Below are positions 37,718 to 64,000 of a stretch of DNA of 64,000 bases, one piece after another; within the stretch, counting starts at the first letter, position 1, and each line of letters opens with the position of its first letter. The notes beneath the pieces are model-generated. The model ran no database searches and was not told the DNA's origin. It was given only the letters and a program-made list of their open reading frames with translations. The DNA is from Varroa destructor (Eukaryota > Arthropoda > Arachnida > Mesostigmata > Varroidae). The position numbers and the translations under genes are program-made. The stretch covers positions 13,635,939 through 13,699,938 of the forward strand of contig NW_019211458.1 of the NCBI RefSeq assembly GCF_002443255.2. The letters run 5' to 3'.

Positions 37718-40372
37718 AAATCTATTAAAATTTTCACTGTGGTTCCAAATCTCATAAAACTGATCAGTTGATATAGCAAAAAGCTGAGATTGAAAATGCT
37801 AACGCTGTGACAACATACCGCTGCTGATGGCGAGGCAACTTATCATATCACTGTAAAAAGTTACGCGTATATTTGCAGGGAAATCAACTTGGAAAATATC
37901 AATGATGAACTGTTAGTTAAAACTTGTGTTGAAAGACAGTCTCGCTGAGAAGAACGGTTAAATGATCCGGTTAGTACGCACGAACACAACGGTACGGATA
38001 GGATTTTCAATTTTAGCTTTTATTGAATGAACTACGCTACAGGCGTTCGTTGTTCCCTTGATTACAGTATTATGTAGATGGGATGACGGATACAATGCAA
38101 GCTCGTTCTTGAGAAATTGTATCTATACCGTACCATGATTGTGACCATTATCCAGTTGCTTCTATTATCGTTAGCCGAAACAAGCCAAGCGTATCCCCAA
38201 ATATTTCATTTAAAATTATTATCTGCTCATAAGTGTTTACAGTATGATAGCTCCGTGCCAGGTGGGGTATGCTTCATTGAATCTGTTTAGGTCGACACAG
38301 AGTTCGAGGCAGGAATTATAAGACACATAACATGATGAGGATTATGTCGCTTTTAGCAGGAGCAACCCAAATGACAGTTTCAATGAGTCGGTTGTATTAG
38401 TGACATAGAACGAAAGTTAACAACTAGCCACCCCCTTGTTATCGCGACTATGTGGGTCAGTATCGTTAGGTATTGCATTATAGAACAGCCTGATATATCC
38501 GAAACTCTATACTATTCCATTGAGTGGAAGTCTCACTTCCCAACACAAGCGAATATGATTGAAACAATCTGTACAAATTTTAAAAGTCACTGACGCTGCG
38601 CATTGGCCTACTATAGGCTCACTTGCAAAATGCGCGTCAAGTCAGCCGCAGAGGGCCAAACTTACTAAACATTTTTAAGTTCAAACCAAATCGTTTATTC
38701 CTAGAATCATTACGAGAGCTATAGTTATTTATACGTGTCGCATGAGCAGGGGGGTCTATGAGCACGGTCCTTCTAGGAACTTCTTACGTGATATGTATGT
38801 ACGTATAGACAATTACATTATCATATAAGTATCAGGAACTTTTTCAACCTATAATATATACGGTCTACTCTGTGTGAGTAAACGTGAAGTTTAATTGAAA
38901 TGAAGCCCTGTGTAAATAACTGAATTGGAAGTTGCATCCTTGAACTACTTGTGATTTGAACGGGCCACCTCGCGGGATGATTTGGTCAACGTGCACCATT
39001 TTTACACGGTTCTTAGTTTATGCACAACCAATTTGCAGACAACAAAGTATCCTTCCGCTGAAAAGTATTCGCCGCAAAGGGTCGACGGCGATAGCGCTTC
39101 ACAGGTAGGATGGTTCAATGACAGGTAGCATGAACTCTGCACGCTAATATTTATAGACGCATGTTAGCACGATGTAATGATGGCAGTACTGCTGAAACGT
39201 TCAAGGTTCAAGACGACAAAGGAGCTAAATCACAATATACTAACGATGACTCGGTCTAATTCGTGTAAAGCTATGATGCGAAATATCCACCAAATGAACA
39301 GGTTTTGGAGATACGCCCTTAATATATATATATATATATATATATATGATATTTATGCCTTCTAAGCGCTTTAGCTGTGAAGTTTACAACCAATTTTTGC
39401 TACTCAATTGAACAAAATCTGTATCATTGTCCTATGTTTTTGTTTGCCTAATAATAGGACAATAGATTCGCAAAGCAGACCCAGAAGACGATTAATAACT
39501 CGCGTATTTTTTTTTTTTTTTTTTTGTTATAATGCAGTCGATGCTTCACGACTTCAAGGACGTACTGCAGTATCGTACCCTGATATACGCGTATAACCCG
39601 AATGAAGGAAAATTAATACATTAATCTGTCTACTTTTTTTTTTCTTAAAGCCGTACGTTTATTTATCGTAGGTCCTTTTGGTGATGCCAAATAGCCTGAT
39701 CCATCGAATCCTACTATTAGCACACGTCTTCTGCCTGTTTAACAAACCTTACCAAGGAACTTTTTTTTTTGCTAGAATAGAACAGTCAAAAATTCAACGA
39801 ACCCATTATTACATGAGAATCACTTAACTGGATTGTGAAATCTGTTCGATTGCCGGAAGTGGATATTTTTATTTATTTCAATTTGATTGAATTTTAGTGT
39901 CTTTTATTCTTTTTTTTTTTTTTTTTTTTTACTATAACAATGATTCCTGTGCACGCCATCTTTTTCTGTTTCTTTCATTTCTATCAGGATTTCTATCAGG
40001 TATGTCAAGCATCACACAGGATGACGAGCATTAACGATCTCAGGGATTTCGATTTAGCAAAGCCGGTGGGCCACCTGTACCAGCAAAACAACGTCTACTT
40101 TGTGCGGCTTTGAAGGATGCTATCTAAGCAATGACATCCCCACTGGGGTAGTAAGGAGAGAAGTCATGAGCAAAAGTCAGATTGTTTTCAAGACGGGAAC
40201 AGCTGTCCGTATCGGCGTACGATCGGTTTCTGAGTACACGAAAAATAGTAACAAAACACGATTTGTTACGTAGAGATGTGAAAATCCGAGTGAAGGTCTT
40301 GTAGAACATGTCAAACTAGAATATTTTTGAACTTTTTTGAAATGTCAAGGATATTTTTAAGCCTATATAAAG
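31804..40372. other. Intergenic DNA up to the assembly gap
   Basis: AT-rich, with several (TA)n and poly-A/T runs (about 37167, 37686, 39321, 39509, 39911). ORFs such as 36434-36823 (130 codons) and 37348-37614 begin with ATG but show no recognisable domain or neighbouring exons. One candidate exon at 34924-35110 is listed separately. Confidence 0.55.
34924..35110 (+). other. Candidate exon with a transmembrane segment, unrecognised
   Basis: Between a TAG acceptor at 34921-34923 and a GTAACT donor at 35111 is an open frame of about 62 codons. It encodes a charged segment (RASRLDERESELTHTT), then RRQHPRRS, then a strongly hydrophobic YIIFVVAVVVATMVVV. This would fit a type II membrane protein's cytosolic tail and anchor. 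The donor leaves phase 2, so it cannot join the sarcalumenin exons downstream in frame. No partner exon was found, and the minus strand is also open across this GC-richer patch. Confidence 0.18.
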
Positions 40373-40472
40373 NNNNNNNNNNNNNNNNNNNNNNNNNNNN
40401 NNNNNNNNNNNNNNNNNNNNNNNNNNNNNNNNNNNNNNNNNNNNNNNNNNNNNNNNNNNNNNNNNNNNNNNN
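40373..40472. other. Assembly gap (100 N)
   Basis: Exactly 100 N, the usual placeholder for a gap of unknown size. Both flanks are TATATAA-rich, so the assembly probably broke at a microsatellite. Confidence 0.99.
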
Positions 40473-43400
40473 TATATATAAAGGGTTATAACAAACGTGT
40501 CGATAAATTCCCTTTCCGACGTAAAAAAAGCTATTGTCAATCCAATTCCTCGTCTAAAAGATGGCTAGGCAGCTTGAGTTAAGTCACTCTTGATTCATTA
40601 GAAATTATAATTTTTCTAGCATAGAATGGAATATGGCGCATATATGTTACACCAAGAAGACAATGGACGTACTGTCTAAACAGAATTTTATGAATGATTT
40701 ATCTAGACTCCCCAGTAGCTTCTATCGTTTTGACTAGTCGCTATGTTTTTCTTCATGTGGAAAGCAGCGTATTAGTTAGCATCGCACCAACGCTACCCCT
40801 CTGTACGACTTAACGTGGGTGTGACAATTTGGTTGACGTCTTATTTTGTCATCCCAGCGTGTGTAGTGCACCCGTTAATAACATTGTTCGAACAATAGTG
40901 ATAACAGTGTTTAGGGCTAAACTCAAGCCTTACCTAGAATCTGGCCCTAAATAACTCAACAAAGGACCGGATATGATAGGCGCAGGACGCGTAAATACTT
41001 TAAGAGTATATCTGATTATTAAGAAAATGACGAACGCAAGCACGAGCAAATCAGCCTAAGCAAAGCCATTGTTCCGTTCAATGCTTTGTCTAGTCGGAAT
41101 CGATAACGATCTATGAAAGCTGAGCTAAACTGGAATAGATGTTTCAAAATCGATTCGAAAATTTGGTGCTTAGCGTGTAGTTTTTTAGTTAATAAATTTC
41201 ACCTATGATGCCACTCGTCAGCCTATGGATACAGCCAAAGCATTGTAATTAGACAGACAGATGTGGGTTCACCATTGACGCTCAAATCGTGACTCACACC
41301 TGACGTATGCAAGGGACCGACTTACTTCTATGCAAGAAATATTGAAAAAAAAAAATATTGCTGCTAGACGTACCTGTTATTTCTTTCCAGATAGCTAGCC
41401 ATTTCATGTTTCTAAAACCAATAGCCTGTACATCTTTTACTTCGTCGAGTCTTGTCAAAGACTTTACGTTGTATTGTTAATCACACCTCTATGTAGCTGT
41501 CCAAGTGACACACAAAAAAAGACAGAAATTTTCTCCTACGTCCTGCTGCAAGGGCCGTTAGCATTACAGAACCGTTCTTTACTTAGATAAGTAGAAAAGC
41601 AAGGCCAATCTTATAGCTTAAATCGATTATATTAAAAGTTGTTGAACCCCTCGAAACCAATACAACAGACCTTTTTACCTTTTACCGCCCCTTTTAGTAC
41701 AGCAATTTTCCTCTGATTCGTCTAAATGATTTTCTGTAATTAAACGGGTTACATAATTTCGAACTGTCAATAATTTCTCCTTTTCCTGACTTCCAGGTTT
41801 ATTGAGCTCGTGTATAGTCGCCGCACCTCAACTGTAGAGCCCACCAAATTCGACCCTCGTAACTAGCCACAATTAACATTGTTGCCGATAATAATACCCT
41901 TCAAATAATAGTTTACCTATCAAACTCTCGTATGGACCCTGTTATTTGAAATATCAATCTAACAATACAACATTATCCGTCACTGTATGGGGTACAGTCG
42001 CCTCTATAACGAACATAGGTAGCACCACTTGCGAAAAACAATCATCAAACACAACAATACCAGCAAAAGCGAATAAGTTTTAAGTAAGTTTTTTTTTTAA
42101 GATTTAAGGCCACAAAGGTCATTTCGTCGTATGATACACATGTCATATGTCCAACATGTCGCGTCTGTTCGCATATATATATATATATGTTAGGTAGGCT
42201 GTTACGAGCGGGCCTGACGGACTTAAAGGTGAATTAATTCTGACCCACGCGCCGCCAGCAGACGAAATTCATTTAGGAAACACTCTAATGTTCTAGAGGT
42301 TAATGAAAACCGGTCGAATACACTCTACAAGAAAGAGTTCAATGCGAGAAATCATATTTTGGCCTCAATTCTCAGTAATCACGTTTTCGTTTATTGTCGA
42401 TTACATAGCTGCAGAGATCAATCGAAGATTTGTGAAGACATCAGGCAAGAAGGCCGTAAGCAAAACGGATGGTAAATATTTCGTAACATAAACATAAAGG
42501 AATCGACACTGGAGCGTTGGAGACCAGCGAGGAGGTGATCAGATGTTGTGACCCGTAGGACAAGGACGCATCGCCCTAACAGCACAGCCTGGAGTCTAAG
42601 GGTTTTACTGACCAAAACTGAAATTTCACATGTAACATGTTACAAAATTGTAACGGGAATAGTGAAAACTCAGAAACCTAGAAAAAGATCAATTTTTGTG
42701 TTTAGTAAGCTTCACTGTAGATCAATTAGAAATGTTTGTGAAAAATCGCGTTTGGTGCCACTGTCAACTAATGTCGGACCTCAGATACTCATCGAAAATG
42801 AAACACCAGACGCAACTCGCTATCTCGAGCTTCTAAAGACACTTATTGACCGTTATAACGGCAATTAAAGTTACGCAGCCCGGTTACTTGATAGCAAAGC
42901 TAGACCCCATCGCCATAGCTCGAAGACGTCCTGGTTTGAGCAAAGAATTCTAAATCCGGGTGATTATGGAATATTCTATCCCATTATCAACTTAGCCTGG
43001 GAAGGACCAACCAACAATAGGATTAGTGAAACGCCATAAAAATCTGTTACGGTATGTAAGGCTTGATAACGTAGTGTTAGCATCGCTATTTCATGCAACA
43101 CTCCGCATGTGCCTTGAGAAATCATTTACGAATGTCTTTTTATTACAAATGGACATTTAAGAAGGCATCTTATAGAACTGCTTGGCTCATATTGTATACG
43201 ATTGGTCATTGTCCTTTTGATACGTATAGGAGCATTGTGGAACATGAGTATCGATAAATTTTCAAGAGATCTAATCCTATTTTTCAAGTTTTCGACGGAA
43301 AACACAGCATACAGGCATAATGCCACAATCAAATAGAAACATTATCTTATGGAAACGATGCCCATTAGCTAATATCAGATGGAATGAGTTCGTTGACTTA

Positions 43401-44461
43401 GTAAAACGTTCTTAAAAGTTTCAAGTACTGATAGTTAACAATATATATATAGTCGTAATTTAAATTTATATCTAAATTTTTTCCAGCTATTGAAGTATTC
43501 TATTATACTTAGCAGGAATCCTGAGAACATTTGCGACGATACAAATCTATTTCTAGCGTATTCGAGGCACAATGGCCAAATGTTTTGCATCCAATTTGTT
43601 TCCAAGTTCTAATAATACACACGAAAAGCCACCATCAAACTTCCGTGCATTGTACGCCTCAGCGTACAGAGTTTGTAGTCTAAAGAACTGGTTCAAAGTT
43701 TTTTTACGTTCACCAAAAAAATGATATCACACTTTAACCTTCGCGATGTAATTTACTAGTATAGAATTGTACTGCTTATTGTTTTAGTTCAGAAAACTAT
43801 GCGTCATTATCCGTAAACATAAGATCAGCGATAATTACCCGTGGGTCATGTGTGCGATATCTCTAATATGCGTGCCGGTACTTTTTGCCTCGGAATTATT
43901 GTACTAGAAACCTTCAACAGATAAGCTATGATGTTGTGTCGTATGTGCTACGCGGTGCTTACGAGATATTCTCGTGTTGTACTTCGCATTTTGTATGAAG
44001 CTTGCTTAGCCAGTTGCTTTGGCTTGCTTCGTTCACCGTCGTCTTGCAGAGGCCAGCAGGACCCGCTGGCGGTTTAGGGCCGCCAGGCTACCACGAAGTG
44101 CCTGTCCCGTCCGCAGGTGCTGTGTCGCTGCTGTTGCTACTGTCGCAATTCGAAGTCTGCGGCAAGCTGTAGGCCTCAACCGGTAAGCGTACCCGATTAC
44201 GAGCGGGTCTCTTTCTGCTGCGAGTCTGTTCCTTGCTCGCCTGCTTGCACCGCTCCGGAAGGATGAGTGCGCGAGGGTTCTGGCCCTGTACAGCGGTACG
44301 AACGAAGGTTCGGTTCGCGGCCAATGTGGTCAGTCGTCGTCCTGGTGCGCGGTCGGAGGGACCGGTAAGAAACGGACGAGACCACTGTACAAGAATAGCC
44401 GCTTACCATTATACAACCAGCGACGAACGATACAACTAACCGAGTCGTGCACATTCAGGAG
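40473..44461. other. Intergenic DNA upstream of the sarcalumenin-like gene
   Basis: No supported gene. An ORF at 42548-42868 (106 codons, basic, ending LLKTLIDRYNGN) shows no known motif. From about 44030 the GC content rises into the presumed promoter and 5' UTR of the next gene. ORFs on both strands there (44088-44566) are probably composition effects. Confidence 0.5.
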
Positions 44462-44487
44462 CAGCTGAATTAACAGCTGCCCAGGTG
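44462..44487 (+). promoter_or_regulatory. Cluster of three E-boxes just upstream of the sarcalumenin ATG
   Basis: CAGCTG at 44462-44467, CAGCTG at 44474-44479 and CAGGTG at 44482-44487, within 26 bases. The first two form an inverted repeat around AATTAA. CAGCTG and CAGGTG are typical sites for myogenic or Twist-type bHLH factors, which suits a muscle SR gene. The transcription start is unknown, so these bases could lie in the promoter or the 5' UTR. Confidence 0.4.
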
Positions 44488-44527
44488 CACCTAACTCGCA
44501 GCGCACGCAGAGAACGAAGAAACAAGG

Positions 44528-60339
<15,812 letters not shown>

Positions 60340-61952
60340 AACGTGTCGACATTCTATTCGGTTACTCTAAAATAGACGATCAAAGACCTCTGTTGACTTT
60401 TCTAATTCGAAGTAACTCAATCTATCGTATTGTATGATAGGTAAGGCCAAGCTTGCTTCGGGAGTCGCCATCACACAAACACACACAAACACAGCCGTGT
60501 CGATATTGCCACCGATTTCGTTTCATATGCTTTTAAATCTACTTTGTAATTATCGGTTTAGAACTTTCGTTCAAGGCCGAAAAATATGGCGCAGCGGACT
60601 GTTGGATCTGGAACGTTTCTGGAGTAACGAGGTCACCACTCAACTACAAGTGAGATGAAAAAGGTGGATAGCATGATTATAGGCTAGACATTAGAACGGA
60701 AAAGGATGACTTAATTAAGGATTCTTAAAATAGGCACAATTTATAGTATTCCACAAATCTGCCTCAGATCCAAGCATAAACAGAATATTGCTATTCGACC
60801 ATATCTATTCTATGTACATCCAATGCAGCTTAGCTGTTAATCTTACTGCCCATTTATATCTTTCAAGATATCGAGCGCGTACATGGCTTCTGTGTGTACA
60901 CGTCGATTTTTACATGATAATCAATTGACCGACTGGCAAAGGATTTGGTTAAAATTAACCAAAAATATAATTATGTGCATCTTTGAGGCCCAAATTGATG
61001 ACGTTCCATTTTGATTATGATTGTGGGTTTGACAATTCGAGGTCTGTCACCGAATGGAGATAATCTATTTGCTTGCGACGAGAACGAGGTCACTATTTAT
61101 CACTGTTGAGGCACTGCCATTCCCTATCAACACTCATATGCTATCGATATTCACTAGATGACCTGGGAAAAACTGGGCTGAAATTGTTTGGTCAACGTAT
61201 TCACGCGACGAACGATAAGCGATCGAGGATACGATGTTGTAGCAGGAGGGTAGGACGATTAATCCTGGGTCACTTCACTACTATCTGTATTTCTCAGCAG
61301 AGTACAGGTGCTGGTAATTTCCAAGGTGTGTTACATAGCCAAGAGTCTGGAATCAACATTTTCTTGCCTCCAGACATGGCATGACCGGCTAGCCAGCGTG
61401 CTGCACGAAATATAGATAACAACAAAATGCATGGACGGTATGCCTATGATCGTTCTTTTAGTTCAACGTGGATTCCACGGGTGTAATATAACGATCGAAT
61501 ATTTCTAGTCAAGTTATAATTGAAGATATTTCAGCACAGTAATATGAACTACAGATACGATCGATCTTGCTATTCCCAAATACGGCCTTTCTTCAAGACT
61601 CTGTTGGGGCACTACTGCAACTGTGTTTGGCCAAGCCGTCCAGCCGATGCTAACCCTCCTCGAGCGTTAGAAGTTAGGCAACGACGCTTGGCCAATGTGT
61701 TTACAGCAGGTGCTTTCTGTTAGCCCAACAGGGCAAACATTCTTTTATACTAAATTCATTGAAGCCAGAAAAGTACAGTAAGTAGACAGAAAAAAAAAAT
61801 GACATCTATACCTGAGTAAAAATGCGTTGTGAATGTTCTTCTTTTTGAAAGTTTCCTGATTGTTGCAGCTGTTCTTGTTATATATATATAATATGTATTC
61901 AGTTATTATTATTATTATTGTTCTTAATTATTAATATTATTTGTTCGTAAAG

Positions 61953-61958
61953 AAATAA
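61953..61958 (+). other. Candidate poly(A) signal of the sarcalumenin-like gene
   Basis: AATAAA followed within 30 bases by a GTGTTTG/TTTTT-rich stretch, the usual downstream element. It is the best-placed signal I see after the stop at 60339. Confidence 0.35.
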
Positions 61959-62368
61959 AGGACTGAAAACGTGTTTGAACTTTTTCCTGCATTTTTGTTT
62001 CAAAAATCATACAGTTCTATTCTGTATGTAAATATTCCCGCAAACAATTAAAGTTAGGTATTATAGGTATTCGTTTTTACGTATCTTTTTCCGCTTATTA
62101 AGATTATTGCTGAAAGGGGGGCCTCTAATTTCAGAGACTTCACACAGCAGTCAAAAACAACTGCACTGGGGACGTCATTAAAAAGCCCATTACGGTTGCC
62201 TGTGTACATTGGAAGCGTCCTAGAAGAAAGGCTAAGTTCTGACATAAGTTTATTTAGCATTTCAACGTTGAAGAAGGTAATTTATTCTAATTGACAAGTA
62301 TTTCTGTTAATATCGATACCTTCCGTAATTCGAACGTCGCCTGAAATTAACCGAAGCATACGAGGATT

Positions 62369-62578
62369 ATGTCGCTCGCTGTTTACCTCATCATTTCGTA
62401 CCTGCTATACGTCGAACAGTCATCCACCATAACTTACCGGCCCCCCCCCGAAATCGACTTTTCTTTACTACGAATATCATGGTCTGTTATAACAGCAAAT
62501 TTTGAAGATGCTAATGGCACTCCTAGTGGAGATCTTACACTCTCTCTCTCTCATGTACTTACCTTTTGGTCGTATTGA
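62369..62578 (+). CDS. Weak ORF with an N-terminal signal-like segment, unrecognised
   Basis: A 69-codon ATG ORF begins MSLAVYLIISYLLYVEQSS, a plausible signal peptide, followed by PPPEID and a polar/beta-like segment with one NGT sequon. Further open frames follow at 62566-63065, but no clean donor or acceptor joins them. It could be the first exon of a small secreted protein or simply chance. Confidence 0.18.
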   Translation: MSLAVYLIISYLLYVEQSSTITYRPPPEIDFSLLRISWSVITANFEDANGTPSGDLTLSLSHVLTFWSY

Positions 62579-64000
62579 TTTTGATAAACACATGTCGGAG
62601 GTTCTATCCTCGTGACGTTTGTTATCACTGTGGCTCGTGCATAAATTTGCTGAAAAAGCGCTATGTCAATACTGTCAGCTTAGTGATCGTTACATCATTT
62701 CCACAAATACCCATCAGGCTTGGAAATTTAGATTTTTCTGTTCGCGGAGGCAAATCTGCGAAGTCGAAGGGCATTTGATGAGAGCAAACAGGTATCGCGG
62801 ACACCAACTTTATACTGTTTTAAGCTTCACTCCTCCCTTCATTCCTGGCTTTCTGTTCGCTTATATTGGTAGAAGCAATTTTATTCTCAAAACAAGCACG
62901 TTCGCTTCTTTTGACGACGACGTACAATTACATAAACAACGTCAATCACTTGGCGCGGCTGAAATTGTGAGAACAACACGTGTCCGTCAATTCTGTAGCT
63001 GTGATTATTGTTCATTTTATTCGAATTGCGACATCCGTGTGCGCAGGCGTACAAAACCGCCATGAGACATCACCCCATTGCTCCTGTCAATAAGAAATAC
63101 TTGAGTGTAAATGCTTGGACAATAACATGCGCCTAAAATAGAAGGGTGAATTTTGTAAAACAATCGTCAGTGTTTAAAGCTGCGTATACAAACCAGCATT
63201 TAAATAGGACGAAAATACGCAGAATTGATTGGGTATATTTCAACGACTGGAACCTAAAAAGATAGCCGCGTAAAGTTAATTTGCTACCAACTAAATATAA
63301 AACAAATGCTTAAAAATAAAATGCCGGTGAGATATCCGAACCACTAGATTTTCTCGGTAGCAAAATATTAGTAGCATACTGGATTGGGATAGATAGAGAA
63401 GATTGGGATAAGTAATATGGCGCTGGCGTTCGTGAAAACCCTTCGGCACTTGAAGGATAACAAAGCTCTGAAAGGTAGCCCTCGTCAAAAATTGGGCCTT
63501 TAGTGCCTTTTTAAAGAGTTTAAAGTTTCTCTACCTGACCTTACCTGACCTTGAAATATTTATAGCCTACGTAAACATATTAAAAAAACTGTGCCGCTTT
63601 GCGGTCATGAATACGAGTGTAAAACAGACCACGGTCGTTTGCCGTTAATTATTTAGTTATCACGATTTTTTCACCAACAAACGGTGAAAGAATGCTATTT
63701 TAAAAGAGGTCTAAATCGCAGGATATTGATATGGCATTTTTTGTGGCCTTCTATTGACTCGGAAACTTAACCATTTCATATATGAAATGCTTGAGATCGT
63801 TAACTAGGTAATAAGGTTAGAATGAAAATGAATCATGACTATGTACGTGATATATAAAATATACAGCGCACAATGCTGTGGTCATTGATGATATATTTGT
63901 GCTACCTTTAACGCTGAATAGCGTCAAAATGCTGACCGTCCACAATTTAAAAATTAGATTCAGATGAATAAAAAATTTCTAGCAATCAAGCGGTATAGCT

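Larger units (their letters stand above)
60340..64000. other. Sarcalumenin 3' UTR and downstream intergenic DNA
   Basis: AT-rich. An AATAAA at 61953-61958 follows ATT repeats near 61905 and would end a 1.6-kb 3' UTR. Other contents are (CT)n near 62542, poly-C at 62443 and one weak signal-peptide ORF at 62369. Confidence 0.5.

Overview
The window is eukaryotic nuclear DNA: genes are split by short GT-AG introns, intergenic and intronic DNA is AT-rich, (TA)n, (GA)n and (GGC)n microsatellites are present, and there is a 100-N assembly gap. The gene content points to an arthropod. A small family resembling mite group-7 allergens (secreted TULIP/JH-binding-like proteins) suggests a parasitiform mite of the Varroa/Tropilaelaps kind. 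That assignment is inference.

Layout. (1) 80-4275, + strand: the last nine exons (566 codons plus stop) of an exportin-6-like nuclear export receptor; its 5' half lies outside the window. (2) 8846-14650, - strand: three related copies of a small secreted-protein family. One is intact (13936-14586, with TATA box and poly(A) signal), one is a decayed pseudogene (about 12710-13139), and one is truncated at its C-terminus (8846-9178). (3) 14.7-44.4 kb: about 30 kb in which I find no convincing gene. It holds microsatellites, palindromes, a possible Tc1/mariner relic, a few weak exon candidates and the gap at 40373-40472. (4) 44528-60339, + strand: a complete 23-exon sarcalumenin-like gene whose exons join in phase to 1027 codons plus stop. 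It encodes a short N-terminal cytosolic segment, one membrane anchor, a very long Glu/Asp-rich region and an EHD/dynamin-like GTPase domain. Its first intron contains an alternative terminal exon with two in-phase acceptors, which would make a 54- or 110-residue membrane microprotein sharing only exon 1. (5) 60340-64000: 3' UTR and intergenic DNA with one weak signal-peptide ORF.

The genes have unrelated roles: actin/profilin nuclear export (exportin-6), secreted lipid- or hormone-binding-like proteins, and a muscle SR/ER calcium-handling GTPase. There is no operon-like linkage. The most interesting points are the alternative-last-exon microprotein of the sarcalumenin locus and the birth-and-death pattern of the group-7-like cluster.
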